A stretch of 64,000 nt of DNA from Microcoleus sp. FACHB-831 (GCF_014695585.1 NZ_JACJON010000075.1:124001-188000), one strand, 5' to 3'; positions 1 through 8,559 are shown, counted from the stretch's first letter. The notes: generated by a model not told the origin, from the letters alone. Made by a program: numbers and translations.

Positions 1-1016
1 TCTGGGCTGGGGGAAACCTCAGATTGAGTATTTTTATTAGGAATTGAAGTTAAATCGGCACTTGCCACAATTCCGCCTTGCAGCGTAGTTGCGAACATTG
101 TCCAGAATTCTTGCTGTTGATTTTCGGGAACGATTGCCAGAGGGCGATCTAGCACCTCTTGCGGACTCCAACCGAACATTCGTTCCGCTGCCTGACTCCA
201 CGCCTTGACATTTCCGTTATTATCTAGGCTGATAGTAGCCATCGATCGGGCTTCAATTAGCGTCTCCAGCGCCTGATTTTTTTGTTGCAATTCCTCCAAG
301 GCTTGCAAGTTTTGGGTGAATTCAGCCAGCAGTTGTTCCTCGCGGCTATAACTTTCCTCCCTCACGCGATCGCTATAGTTGCGGAAGAAGTCAGCTAAAC
401 GCGGTTCTTCTACAAACAACATACCAATGCGATCGTAAGCTGGCTTGTCAAGTTGATAGGCAAGTTGTGGGTGTGCTTCTACCCAAAGATGACAGGTTTT
501 TATATAACCCAAGAACGCCATCAAGTTGTTGTAATTCTCAGATCCCAGCATCCGTTTTAGCTGTGAGCCAACAGTAGCAGCGATCGCGCCTCCACCAACA
601 ATGTTGGGGTGCAAAAACATGAAAATAGCACATGAAAATATAGCTTTTTCCCCTTCCCAATCTGCTTCTAGCCAGATTTCCTCTGAAAGCGACGGCACAG
701 CATTCAATTCTTCTTCAATGTTCTTTGCTGTTGGCGTCGGCGTTTCCAGAAGTTCCAATATTGCTTTTGATTGCATCCCCAAGCTGCGAGCTTCACAACT
801 GTGGCAAATGATGCAGTATGCGACGCTACAATAACGTGAAAGGTACGCAAAAAGCTTTTCTTTGAACAATACTGGAAGCGGATTGTTGACATAGCAGATC
901 TGCATCTGCTGCCACAGGTTTTCCAGCACTAAAGGCGTATCACTTGCAGCAATCAAAAAGGCTGGTATAAAGCCCAACTCGGACTCGATTTCTAAACTTT
1001 TTTGTCTACTAATCAC
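1..1016 (-). CDS. AhpD-like/PAS sensor protein, 5' part (runs off left edge)
   Basis: This open frame starts at a GTG at 1014-1016 and stays open to the window edge (338 codons visible), so its 3' end is missing. A GGAG lies 8 nt upstream and an in-frame TAA two codons upstream, which fixes the start. Residues about 25-210 look like an AhpD/carboxymuconolactone decarboxylase-type helical domain, with the motif YCIICHSCEAR around residue 68: Cys68 and His72 match the second Cys and the His of the usual CxxC-x3-H, while the first Cys position is Val. A helical linker (about 220-255) leads into a PAS domain (AWSQAAERMFGWSPQEV). No membrane segment is seen. A histidine kinase C-terminus is likely for this architecture but lies outside the window. 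Confidence 0.75.
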   Translation of the reverse strand, partial: MISRQKSLEIESELGFIPAFLIAASDTPLVLENLWQQMQICYVNNPLPVLFKEKLFAYLSRYCSVAYCIICHSCEARSLGMQSKAILELLETPTPTAKNIEEELNAVPSLSEEIWLEADWEGEKAIFSCAIFMFLHPNIVGGGAIAATVGSQLKRMLGSENYNNLMAFLGYIKTCHLWVEAHPQLAYQLDKPAYDRIGMLFVEEPRLADFFRNYSDRVREESYSREEQLLAEFTQNLQALEELQQKNQALETLIEARSMATISLDNNGNVKAWSQAAERMFGWSPQEVLDRPLAIVPENQQQEFWTMFATTLQGGIVASADLTSIPNKNTQSEVSPSP

Positions 1017-1162
1017 GGATTACACTCCGCAGGTCAAATGCCCGTGCGATTCTTTATTCAGAAAATATTTCATATCAAATTCGGCATTTTTCCCACATTT
1101 TATGTAACCTTGGGAAATTTGGGAAATAGTAGTTGTACCCTTTTACCCTGAAAAGCAACTGT

Positions 1163-1200
1163 AAAAAGCAAAAGAAATTATATTTTTTCTTTTGCTTTTT
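1163..1200. terminator. AT-rich 15-bp hairpin
   Basis: AAAAAGCAAAAGAAA (1163-1177) is perfectly repeated in inverse at 1186-1200, with an 8-nt loop. It could work as a weak intrinsic terminator, but no gene clearly ends next to it. Similar A/T plus GC-core hairpins lie at 53946-53988 and 62153-62204, so it may belong to a repeat family. Confidence 0.35.
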
Positions 1201-1571
1201 ATTTGTGAGTTGTTAGCTGCAACTATCTACTTTATAAATTTTAACATTATATCGGCTAACTCCTGTTAATTTACTGTAAAAGCTGTGGATTATTGTTGAT
1301 ATTACCAATAAGTATTCCTTACCCTAGCGGCTTTTGAGAACCACCTGCAATTATTTTTGTGTTTCTTCTACCGAAAGAGATAGGTTATTTTTAAATAAAT
1401 TTGTATCTTTGTATACAATAAACGCCTCTTGTGGGGTCAACTCTAACTAAAACGAAATTTTGATTAATAGTTAGCCATAACAAATCCCCAGCCGCGATCG
1501 CCAGCTACTCAGATTAATCCATGTGTGCGATCGCTACTACATTCTAATCTCATACCTAGCTCTTATAAACA

Positions 1572-1604
1572 TAGGTTTGGTTTACCATAGTAAAACCAAA
1601 CCTA
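1572..1604. repeat. 12-bp inverted repeat
   Basis: TAGGTTTGGTTT (1572-1583) is perfectly inverted at 1593-1604 with a 9-nt loop. It lies in a gene-free stretch and is probably a short interspersed palindrome. Confidence 0.45.
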
Positions 1605-1745
1605 CAATCACAAGACTTATCCGCCATACTAGACATACAGGAGGAATGCATAGCTATGCGTCCCTACAAATGGCTGCTAAGTTGTCAGTTTTTGTAAAAC
1701 CTAGATTATCCTTAAGCGAATTGATATTTTAATAGATACCTATTC

Positions 1746-2513
1746 TCAATCTGCCGCTTTTTCAGCATCAAGAAAGCAGCGAATAAAATCCCCATAAGCG
1801 TCTTTCATCGGCAGTTCCTCATCCACTTTCAACCGCCGCCGCTTAGTCACAACTGCTTTATTTTCAATTGGGTTAAAACCTTCTTTCTCGTATTCTTCCC
1901 AATACAAACCTACCCCCCGACGCTGCCAAGTAGGTAACTCATTAAAATTGATTCCGTGTTGAAACAGCAATTCATTCTTAAAAGCAGTAGACTGACCCTC
2001 AAGCGCCGCCGTAGCCGCAGCCTCACTTGCACCCGAAGAACGTAGCGTCCAGTAACACCAGCCATTTAAAGCGCAGCGCGTAGCATCAGCCTGACGCCAG
2101 CGAAAGTAATCTACCACCTGCGACTTAGAAGCACCCAGCCAGACGCGGCTATCGAAATTTACTATAGTTCCGCAGGCGTGGGTAAAAGTCGCACTGGCAA
2201 TGCTGGCAGAAATTGACACAACTTTTTCCAAACTGCGGTCAAAAAAATCCCAATTTGGACGAAACAGCAAGGATATTTCATCGCTTTCCGTATACGCATA
2301 GATGCCTTGCAATTGTTCCAGAAGGGATGAGGTTGTTTGCACCATTAGTTCGTGGAATCTTAGGTCAAAAGGCTTATCAAATTTTGACGACGCCGTAAAC
2401 CCCGAAAAAGAGCGACCATCTAGGCGAATTACTACCCAAACACCAGGCAACAAACGCAGCGAGTGGAAGTACTCCAAATCGCGCATTTGTTGTTCAAAGG
2501 TATCGTTATCCAT
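1746..2513 (-). CDS. Thg1-like 3'-5' RNA polymerase (TLP)
   Basis: The 255-residue product belongs to the tRNA-His guanylyltransferase (Thg1) superfamily, enzymes that add nucleotides to RNA 5' ends in the 3'-to-5' direction. The catalytic motifs are visible: IRLDGRSFSGF with Asp32, and TESDEISLLF with Asp78-Glu79, matching the metal-binding carboxylates of the family, followed by a DYFRWRQADATR motif near residue 137. The length fits bacterial Thg1-like proteins, which generally repair truncated tRNA 5' ends rather than add G-1. Its ATG overlaps the end of the upstream kinase gene by 8 nt, so the two should be translationally coupled. The fold assignment is strong; the RNA substrate is unknown. 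Confidence 0.9.
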   Translation of the reverse strand: MDNDTFEQQMRDLEYFHSLRLLPGVWVVIRLDGRSFSGFTASSKFDKPFDLRFHELMVQTTSSLLEQLQGIYAYTESDEISLLFRPNWDFFDRSLEKVVSISASIASATFTHACGTIVNFDSRVWLGASKSQVVDYFRWRQADATRCALNGWCYWTLRSSGASEAAATAALEGQSTAFKNELLFQHGINFNELPTWQRRGVGLYWEEYEKEGFNPIENKAVVTKRRRLKVDEELPMKDAYGDFIRCFLDAEKAAD

Positions 2514-2979
2514 CTATTACCTCATCTTCAATCCAATCAGAAACTTCAAAAGTCGATTTGCTAACAATTCGCACGTAGAACAATTTGTGAAATCCTTCCG
2601 CATAAGAGGGAGGTTCCAGCTTCTTAATTGTGCTGTAAATTGCCACATCAGGTACTCTGGCTTTACCCTGGCGTTGCTGATTGCGATCGCGGCACTGGCT
2701 CACTTGCGATTCAAAGTAGTAACCAACAACAGAGGCATCATACTTACAACCCAACTCAATTATTGACTTTCGCTCCTCTCTTGTTGGGTTGGTGTTATCG
2801 ACTACAACTGAAAGTTGAGCTTGAAATGCTGTTTCCATCAGTTGCGCTTGCCTCCTAGAAGGTTTTTTATTGTTAGGGAATAAGTCTTTGCTGATATGCT
2901 CGTGGTTTGCGGCAAAATGGGTGCTAAAAAAAGTGCTTTTGCCGCTACCTTGCAAGCCTATAAAAATAACTAACTCCAC
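2506..2979 (-). CDS. P-loop (poly)nucleotide kinase-like protein
   Basis: This 157-residue protein starts at GTG and opens with a Walker A motif (GLQGSGKST, residues 8-16). It also has the layout of small polynucleotide-kinase/Zeta-like P-loop phosphotransferases: VVVDNTNPTREERK near residue 60 as the Walker B-like Asp and substrate segment, and an Arg-rich lid around RDRNQQRQGK. Such enzymes transfer a phosphate from ATP, often to the 5'-OH of RNA or DNA. It overlaps the Thg1-like gene by 8 nt and lies 21 nt after the DUF1565 gene stop, so it may be read from that promoter. I infer that it prepares 5' ends for the downstream polymerase. A role on a small molecule cannot be excluded. Confidence 0.8.
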   Translation of the reverse strand: MELVIFIGLQGSGKSTFFSTHFAANHEHISKDLFPNNKKPSRRQAQLMETAFQAQLSVVVDNTNPTREERKSIIELGCKYDASVVGYYFESQVSQCRDRNQQRQGKARVPDVAIYSTIKKLEPPSYAEGFHKLFYVRIVSKSTFEVSDWIEDEVIDG

Positions 2980-3000
2980 AACGATAGTTCATAGTCCATG

Positions 3001-5415
3001 TTAATTTAGCGGCTCGATAGTGGCTTTTAAAGCTTTGCTATTGAGGGTTTGCAGCATTTCTTCAGCGTAAATGCGATCGCTATAAATTCCCACTTGCAGC
3101 ACCCGCCGACCTTGAGAGACAACGTGAAAAGCATTAGGTACGAGGCTGCGTACCTTATTTTCTTCACCTCCATTTTTCGTATCGACCACAACCCGGTAAC
3201 GCATACCTCGCGCCGCTACAGGCGATGCTTTTCTGGTCGCAGCCACGTCGTCTTCAGGTGCGGTTCGGTTAGCCCCAAGAGGGCTAGAAATACGAGCCAT
3301 TCCAACAAAATTCTGGCTGTTTCCAGTGTTTGTAGCTGGGGTATTCTGGCTCAAAGTGGAAGAAGTGGAAATTCCTTGTTGAACGCCGGATTGCGTAGGT
3401 GTTCCCAAGGGTTGCTCGAATACTAACGAACGATTGATGTCGTTTTGGTTTGAGGTAGGTGTTGGTACGGGGATGTCAATTTTCGCTGGTTGCTGGTTGC
3501 TGGATGCGACTGGTGAGGAATTACCCAAGCTAGTTGGAACAGGAAAAGAGGAAGCCGAAACGCGAGATGGGCGGGGTAGCACTGGCGATGTGTTTGGTAT
3601 AGCAATACTGGCGCGATCGCTCGTTTGTGTAGGCTGTGAGGGTAAAGCAGTCGGTTGACTATTGTTGGCTATAGGGCGATCGCCATTTAGGGGATTGACG
3701 CTGCTAACGCTCGTTTGTGTAATCTGTGAGGGTAAGGCAGTAGGTTGACTATTGTTGGCTATAGGGCGATCGCTCGTTTGTGTAGGCGGCGAGGGTAAGG
3801 CAGTAGGTTGACTATTGTTGGCTATAGGGCGATCGCCATTTAGGGGATTGACGCTGCTAACGCTTGCTTGTGTAATCTGTGAGGGTAAGGCAGCACCCCC
3901 AGTATTGTTAGCAATAGGGCGATCGCTATTTTGAGAATTGGGACTGCTAACGCTTGCTTGTGTAGGCGGCGAGGGTAAGGCAGTACCCCCAGTATTGTTA
4001 GCAATAGGGCGATCGCTATTTTGAGAATTGGGACTGCTAACGCTTGCTTGTGTAGGCTGTGAGGGTAAGGCAGTACTTTGACTATTGTTGGCTATAGGGC
4101 GATCGCCTGAAGGATTATTGGTTGTTACGGGGTTTTTCGGGGTAAGCGGTGACGGGCTGGGGCTGCTAACAATTGCTTGTGTAGGCTGTGAGGGTAAGGC
4201 AGCACTTTGAGTATTATTTGCAATAGCGCCTGAAGAATTTCTCGAAGGCTGGTTATTGGCGATCGCCGGGGAGTTAGAGGGCTTTGAAGCAACTGGCTCC
4301 TGCTGTGCTTGTCTTGGGGAATTTTCTCCTCTGCTTGGCGTTGCTGTTACCTGGGCTGGGGTGGCGACAGGAGGGCGATTGGTTGAGACAGTTGGGGTGG
4401 GAATCGGGGAATTTTGACTTCCAGCCAAATCAAGCCGCCCATCTATTCGCTGACTCATCTGATTTCCAAAGGCTGAAAAAATCTGATTAACAGTTTTATT
4501 ACTAATATCGAAGCGACCGTTACCGCGAAAAATGTTGCCCCCAGGCTGACTGGAGATTCCCAAATCGGGACGCGACCAGTCGATCGCTACTAACCCATCT
4601 TCCTGGTTATTTTCAATAATGTTGTTTCGCAACACAGGTTGAGCGTTACCTTCTACCGCAACACCAGCTTTATTGTTGCTAATGCGATTGCCAGTTAACC
4701 GAGGCGCGGCATCCTGGGTAATGTTGAGCGCGTATCCCGTATTGGAAAACACATTATCGCGGACTTCTGGCCGCGATGTCCCAGATATAATAATTCCGTT
4801 GCCGCTATTGTCATAAAAATAGTTGCTGCGGATCAAGGGCGCACTATTTCCATTGACTGAAATAGCACCTTGTTTGCTGCCCGTGAAGGTATTCTCCACC
4901 ACTACAGGGCTGCTGGATTCAATCCAAACAGCATAGCCCCGCTGATTTGGATTGGTGATAGTGAGGCCAGTTATACCAGCGTGGGACGCGCCCACTATCG
5001 TAACGTCAACATCACCAGCAGTACGGCTGGCAAATATACCGCCCCCAGCAATAACAATATACTCACCTCGGGTGCGGGGGTTGCCCTGAATTGTCACGCT
5101 GGGTTTAAGCATCAGAGGGAAAGTTTCGCCGCCTGCTTTACTGTAGGTTCCAGGTGATAGGAGAATTACCGTGTTTTGCCCAGCCACGCGCAGCGCTTGG
5201 CTAATGGTTTTGAAAGGCGATCGCTCCATTCCAGTATTAGCTATGTCATTCCCCGTCGTTGGGTTGACAAATAACTTATTAACTTGCGACGCCACCTTCC
5301 CCTGGCTTACCGTCTGTGCCATCGCTGGCAAAGTGAAATCGAGACTAAAGCAACTAACGACAGGCACAAGAGAAGCCAAAACGCAGCCTGTGAAAATTTT
5401 TCTTAATTTCGCCAT
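3001..5415 (-). CDS. Secreted DUF1565 beta-helix protein with repetitive linker and SPOR-like C-terminus
   Basis: I place the start at the ATG at 5413-5415 (804 residues) because a signal peptide begins there (MAKLRKIFTGCVLASLV, cleavage near AMA-Q); the frame continues upstream but the added segment is not protein-like. After the signal come a DUF1565 domain (LFVNPTTGNDIANTG, SPGTYSKAGGETFPL) and right-handed beta-helix repeats to about residue 320. Next is a long Pro/Ser/Asn/Thr linker of near-identical units (SDRPIANNSQPTALPSQPTQ), and last a C-terminal segment of about 70 residues resembling a SPOR domain (YRVVVDTKNGG ... ILQTLNSKALKATIEPLN-like). It is probably a cell-envelope or surface protein. 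A related DUF1565 domain occurs at 21547-23640. Confidence 0.8.
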   Translation of the reverse strand: MAKLRKIFTGCVLASLVPVVSCFSLDFTLPAMAQTVSQGKVASQVNKLFVNPTTGNDIANTGMERSPFKTISQALRVAGQNTVILLSPGTYSKAGGETFPLMLKPSVTIQGNPRTRGEYIVIAGGGIFASRTAGDVDVTIVGASHAGITGLTITNPNQRGYAVWIESSSPVVVENTFTGSKQGAISVNGNSAPLIRSNYFYDNSGNGIIISGTSRPEVRDNVFSNTGYALNITQDAAPRLTGNRISNNKAGVAVEGNAQPVLRNNIIENNQEDGLVAIDWSRPDLGISSQPGGNIFRGNGRFDISNKTVNQIFSAFGNQMSQRIDGRLDLAGSQNSPIPTPTVSTNRPPVATPAQVTATPSRGENSPRQAQQEPVASKPSNSPAIANNQPSRNSSGAIANNTQSAALPSQPTQAIVSSPSPSPLTPKNPVTTNNPSGDRPIANNSQSTALPSQPTQASVSSPNSQNSDRPIANNTGGTALPSPPTQASVSSPNSQNSDRPIANNTGGAALPSQITQASVSSVNPLNGDRPIANNSQPTALPSPPTQTSDRPIANNSQPTALPSQITQTSVSSVNPLNGDRPIANNSQPTALPSQPTQTSDRASIAIPNTSPVLPRPSRVSASSFPVPTSLGNSSPVASSNQQPAKIDIPVPTPTSNQNDINRSLVFEQPLGTPTQSGVQQGISTSSTLSQNTPATNTGNSQNFVGMARISSPLGANRTAPEDDVAATRKASPVAARGMRYRVVVDTKNGGEENKVRSLVPNAFHVVSQGRRVLQVGIYSDRIYAEEMLQTLNSKALKATIEPLN
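3600..4230 (-). repeat. Tandem repeats inside the DUF1565 gene linker
   Basis: At least seven imperfect DNA units of roughly 60-110 bp, each carrying GGGCGATCGC followed by a TTG.GACTGCTAACGCTTG-like block, encode the SDRPIANN..ALPS..TQ linker. Almost every unit contains a HIP1 octamer. The array should change length easily by recombination or slippage. Confidence 0.8.
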
Positions 5416-5798
5416 TTGGAGTGCGGATAGGGGGGGGAAGGGGCATGGTAGAGATCTTGTCTGCAACGTCTCTAGGGCGATCGCGTTGTACGTGTGGGGG
5501 CGTCTTAAACTCACGGCTCTACTCCTGGGCGGGGGATTATTTAAACTAGGGACTGCAATCAGTCGATCATCTTCTATGCGAGTAAGTCTTGTCCCCAAAG
5601 GGAATCGCTTGATAAAGGTGTTTTTGTACGGTAATCTTTGGGTTCTAGTAGATTCCGCTGAGGGCTGCAACTTTCCAAGTTAGCAATTTTTAGCAATCCT
5701 TACAGCCAAATTTTTTGATTTTTAACTCTTAGCTAATCGCTATTTAAGTTTCGATAGAAGCATTTTGGTAGTATCGAGTAATAAGGGAGTAATTGCTG

Positions 5799-6887
5799 AT
5801 GGGTCAGAAACACAGCCAGGGTAAATTTGCACAACCAGCAGTTTGCCGCATTTTAGACGCCAATTTAGACCGCGCCAGGGAAGGGCTGCGGATAATTGAA
5901 GAATGGTGTCGATTTGGTTTAAACAGCATGCAGCTAGCGGCTGAATGCAAACAAATGCGTCAGGAGTTGGCTAGCTGGCATACTCCTGAGATCCGGGCAT
6001 CGCGGAACACGCCGGGAGATCCGGGCACCAGTCTTACACACCCCCAAGAAGAACAACGCTCTAGCATTCAGCAATTGTTGCAGGCGAACTTTGGTCGCGT
6101 CGAAGAGGCGATGCGGGTAGTGGAAGAATATGGCAAGCTTTACAACCCAGATATGGGCGGCGTATTTAAGCAAATGCGCTATAAAGTTTATACGCTAGAG
6201 AGCAATTTGCTGGCTTATCGTCGCCATCAATTGCTGGCGCGATCGCGTCTCTACCTTGTCACGTCGCCCTCAGACAATTTATTTAGTACTGTTGAAGCCT
6301 CTCTGCAAGGTGGCTTGACCCTCTTACAGTACCGCGACAAAACGGCAGATGATTCCATCCGTCTCAGCCACGCCCACAAACTCCGCCAGATGTGCCATCA
6401 CTACGGCGCTCTGTTTATTATGAACGACCGCGTGGATCTGGCTCTAGCTGTCGATGCTGATGGCGTTCATCTAGGACAGCAAGACATCCCAATTGCCCTA
6501 GCGCGGCAGTTGTTGGGGCCGCAACGCATTATAGGACGCTCCACCACCAACCCCGACGAAATGCAACGAGCCATCCAAGAAGGCGCGGATTACATTGGAG
6601 TTGGCCCTGTCTTTGAAACCCCCACTAAACCGGGCAAACCTGCCGCAGGCTTCGATTATGTCCGCCACGCATCTGAAAATTCCCCTATCCCTTGGTTCGC
6701 TATTGGGGGAATTGATATGAATAACTTGAACGAAGTATTGGCGGTGGGGGCTGAACGAGTCGCAGTTGTCCGCGCTATTACCACTGCTGAACAGCCGACT
6801 CTGGTGACGCAGTATTTGCTATCCCAACTGTCGAGAGTACAAACTCTCCGCAAATTTGAAGCCGACGTTGACCTCTCCTATGCATAG
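5799..6887 (+). CDS. thiE: Thiamine phosphate synthase
   Basis: The protein joins 4-methyl-5-(2-phosphoethyl)thiazole and HMP-pyrophosphate to thiamine phosphate. The ATG at 5799 is preceded by AAGGGAG at a 9-nt spacing; a TTG two codons upstream is less likely. Residues about 15-140 form the extra N-terminal domain usual in cyanobacterial ThiE (LDANLDRAREGLRIIEEWCR). The rest is the TIM barrel with RLYLVTSPSDN, MNDRVDLALAVDADGVHLGQ, GRSTTNPDE and IGVGPVFETPTKPG. The 362-residue length is normal for cyanobacteria. It overlaps thiS by 8 nt. No TPP riboswitch could be recognised upstream. Confidence 0.95.
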   Translation: MGQKHSQGKFAQPAVCRILDANLDRAREGLRIIEEWCRFGLNSMQLAAECKQMRQELASWHTPEIRASRNTPGDPGTSLTHPQEEQRSSIQQLLQANFGRVEEAMRVVEEYGKLYNPDMGGVFKQMRYKVYTLESNLLAYRRHQLLARSRLYLVTSPSDNLFSTVEASLQGGLTLLQYRDKTADDSIRLSHAHKLRQMCHHYGALFIMNDRVDLALAVDADGVHLGQQDIPIALARQLLGPQRIIGRSTTNPDEMQRAIQEGADYIGVGPVFETPTKPGKPAAGFDYVRHASENSPIPWFAIGGIDMNNLNEVLAVGAERVAVVRAITTAEQPTLVTQYLLSQLSRVQTLRKFEADVDLSYA

Positions 6888-7101
6888 CGCCGATGCTAAC
6901 CTGAAGCTCCAGGTGAATGGCGAACCCTGTACTTGTTCGCCGCAAACCAATCTGCCACAACTCCTCGAACAACTGGGGTTAAATCCCCGGTTAGTTGCCG
7001 TAGAATACAACGGCGAGATTCTCCATCGGCAGTTTTGGTCTGAGACACACATGCAAGAGGGCGATCGCCTCGAAATTGTCACCATTGTCGGTGGTGGCTA
7101 A
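6880..7101 (+). CDS. thiS: Sulfur carrier protein ThiS
   Basis: This 73-residue ubiquitin-like protein ends in VGGG, the C-terminal Gly-Gly that is adenylated and thiocarboxylated to deliver sulfur for thiazole synthesis with ThiG. The core LQVNGEPCTC ... LVAVEYNGEILHRQFW ... GDRLEIVTIVGGG is typical. The ATG at 6880 overlaps the thiE stop (ATGCATAG shared), suggesting coupled translation. An upstream in-frame TTG at 6856 would give a longer form but lies inside thiE and is less likely. Confidence 0.92.
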   Translation: MHSADANLKLQVNGEPCTCSPQTNLPQLLEQLGLNPRLVAVEYNGEILHRQFWSETHMQEGDRLEIVTIVGGG

Positions 7102-7106
7102 TGTTA

Positions 7107-7290
7107 TGGAGGCTCTGCCTCCAACCCTCTTTCCCAGGTTGAACCTGGGAACGAGAATTTTTGGGCGGCTGCCTCTAGATTCGTTACTGTGCAAAGACAA
7201 AAGCGAAAAAACCAAAATTATTTAATAGTTTCTTTATTTTGATATTTTTCTCTTTTTTTTGCCCTCGTTCCCAGGCTCCCGCCTGGGAAT
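7107..7290. repeat. Inverted pair of palindromic REP-like elements
   Basis: The thiS-DUF1517 gap holds three palindromes: TGGAGGCTCTGCCTCCA (7107-7123), TTCCCAGGTTGAACCTGGGAA followed by CGAG (7131-7155), and CTCG followed by TTCCCAGGC..GCCTGGGAA (7264-7290). The second and third are the same element in opposite orientation about 110 bp apart, like a REP doublet. An AT-rich spacer with a T-run at 7250-7260 lies between them. Confidence 0.7.
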
Positions 7291-7459
7291 TCTTTCTACT
7301 TTTTACTTCTCAAGGTACGGATATCTACCCCTGCAATCCGCTCTGAGAGCAGACCTAAGCTTGGAGCAGAAGCGATAGATTAAATATAAGGCTGGTTGAA
7401 GGATGCTTAAAGCCGCCATAACCGCTACAGTTTAATGAGTTTGAATAGGCACAGCGTAT

Positions 7460-8446
7460 ATGCGTAACAAACTGCTTTCAGCAATAAAACCAATTTTGAA
7501 ATCTCTTTTCCTCGCTGGTCTTGTCCTCAGCCTAGCTCTAGGCAACGCTGACGGAGCATTGGCTGCTCGCAGTGGCGGGCGGATTGGCGGCGGTTCTTTC
7601 AGAGCGCCCAGCCGCACCTATTCGCCTCCTTCTCGCACCTATGCACCGCCATCTGGGGGATACTACCCAGGCGGTGGTGGATATTATCCAGGCGGTGGAA
7701 TTGGCTTCCCGTTCCTGTTCCCCTTCTTTGGTATTGGGGGTGGATTTGGCGGTCTATTTACTATCTTGCTTTTCCTGGGTCTAGCTAACTTTCTAGTGCA
7801 AACCTTCCGCAACATCGGCACTAGCAATGAAGAAGTAGACTCGCTTGGCTACAGCAATTCTAAAGTTTCCGTCGCTAAAGTACAGGTGGGTTTATTATCT
7901 CAAGCCCGCAGCCTGCAAGGTGAACTAAACGAGCTAGCTAATAGCGCTGATACTGGTACTGCCGAGGGTCGCGCCCAAGTGCTGCAAGAAAGCACGCTAG
8001 CTTTACTACGTCACCCCGAATACTGGGTATATGGCGCGACTGAAGCTCAACAAACAGCTTTAGTAGCCGCAGAAGCTAAATTTAATCAACTTGCTCTGGG
8101 CGAACGCAGCAAATTTAGCGCCGAAACTCTCTCCAATGTAAACAATCAACTGCGTCAAGCGCCTGCAACCGCGTCTTTGCCTGCTGCTGGTGGGGAATTG
8201 GCAGAACAGTTGAAACAATTGTCTGGTGAGTACATTGTTGTGACGATTGTTGTGGGTGCCGAGGGCAATCTGCAACTACCCAAGATCGACAATACAGACG
8301 ATTTGCGTCAAGCGTTGCGTCAGATTGGGGGAATATCGAGCGAGCGCCTGCTAGCTGTCGAAATTCTCTGGACGCCTCAAGCAGAAGGCGACACGCTGAC
8401 TACTGACGATATGCTCGCCGAGTATCCCGACCTGAAGTTAGTGTAA
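7460..8446 (+). CDS. DUF1517 domain-containing membrane protein
   Basis: This 328-residue protein belongs to the DUF1517 family of cyanobacteria and chloroplasts, whose function is unclear. The N-terminus is a signal or anchor segment (SLFLAGLVLSLALGNADGALA). A Gly/Tyr/Pro-rich stretch follows (GGSFRAPSRTYSPP, GGYYPGGGGYYPGGG), then a hydrophobic segment near residues 85-115 (PFLFPFFGIGGGFGGLF). A soluble DUF1517 domain of about 200 residues (KVSVAKVQVGLLSQARSLQ ... AVEILWTPQAEGDTLTTDDM) completes it. It is monocistronic, with a good intrinsic terminator downstream. Confidence 0.88.
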   Translation: MRNKLLSAIKPILKSLFLAGLVLSLALGNADGALAARSGGRIGGGSFRAPSRTYSPPSRTYAPPSGGYYPGGGGYYPGGGIGFPFLFPFFGIGGGFGGLFTILLFLGLANFLVQTFRNIGTSNEEVDSLGYSNSKVSVAKVQVGLLSQARSLQGELNELANSADTGTAEGRAQVLQESTLALLRHPEYWVYGATEAQQTALVAAEAKFNQLALGERSKFSAETLSNVNNQLRQAPATASLPAAGGELAEQLKQLSGEYIVVTIVVGAEGNLQLPKIDNTDDLRQALRQIGGISSERLLAVEILWTPQAEGDTLTTDDMLAEYPDLKLV

Positions 8447-8474
8447 GCAGTCATCCAATAGTTTAGTTAAGTAG

Positions 8475-8498
8475 GGTGGGCAGTGCCCACCTTTTTTT
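8475..8498 (+). terminator. Intrinsic terminator after the DUF1517 gene
   Basis: GGTGGGC (8475-8481) pairs with GCCCACC (8485-8491) over a 3-nt loop and is followed by seven T. The palindrome core recurs at 44069-44085 after aroF, so it may also be an interspersed repeat used as a terminator. Confidence 0.75.
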
Positions 8499-8559
8499 AT
8501 GCTATGTAAGTCCTGCTGCATTAATCAAAATTAGATTATGCTTTGCTACTTTTTACTGC

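Larger units (their letters stand above)
1017..1745. other. Intergenic region, AT-rich, no supported gene
   Basis: The 729 bases between the sensor gene and the Thg1-like gene hold no convincing coding region. A 69-codon frame at 1523-1732 has no ribosome binding site and no recognisable protein character. The stretch is strongly AT-rich from about 1050 to 1480 and contains the two inverted repeats listed separately. Confidence 0.6.

Noticed and set aside
1523-1732. 69-codon frame left of the Thg1-like gene
   Set aside because: It contains an inverted repeat (1572-1604), lacks a ribosome binding site and has an unlikely composition.
3600-4230. Direct repeats with unique-looking intervals
   Set aside because: They lie within one open frame and encode the SDRPIANN linker; this is not a CRISPR array.
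5671-5798. TPP riboswitch before thiE
   Set aside because: No THI-box motifs (CTGAGA and partners) are present in the 128 bases upstream of the start.
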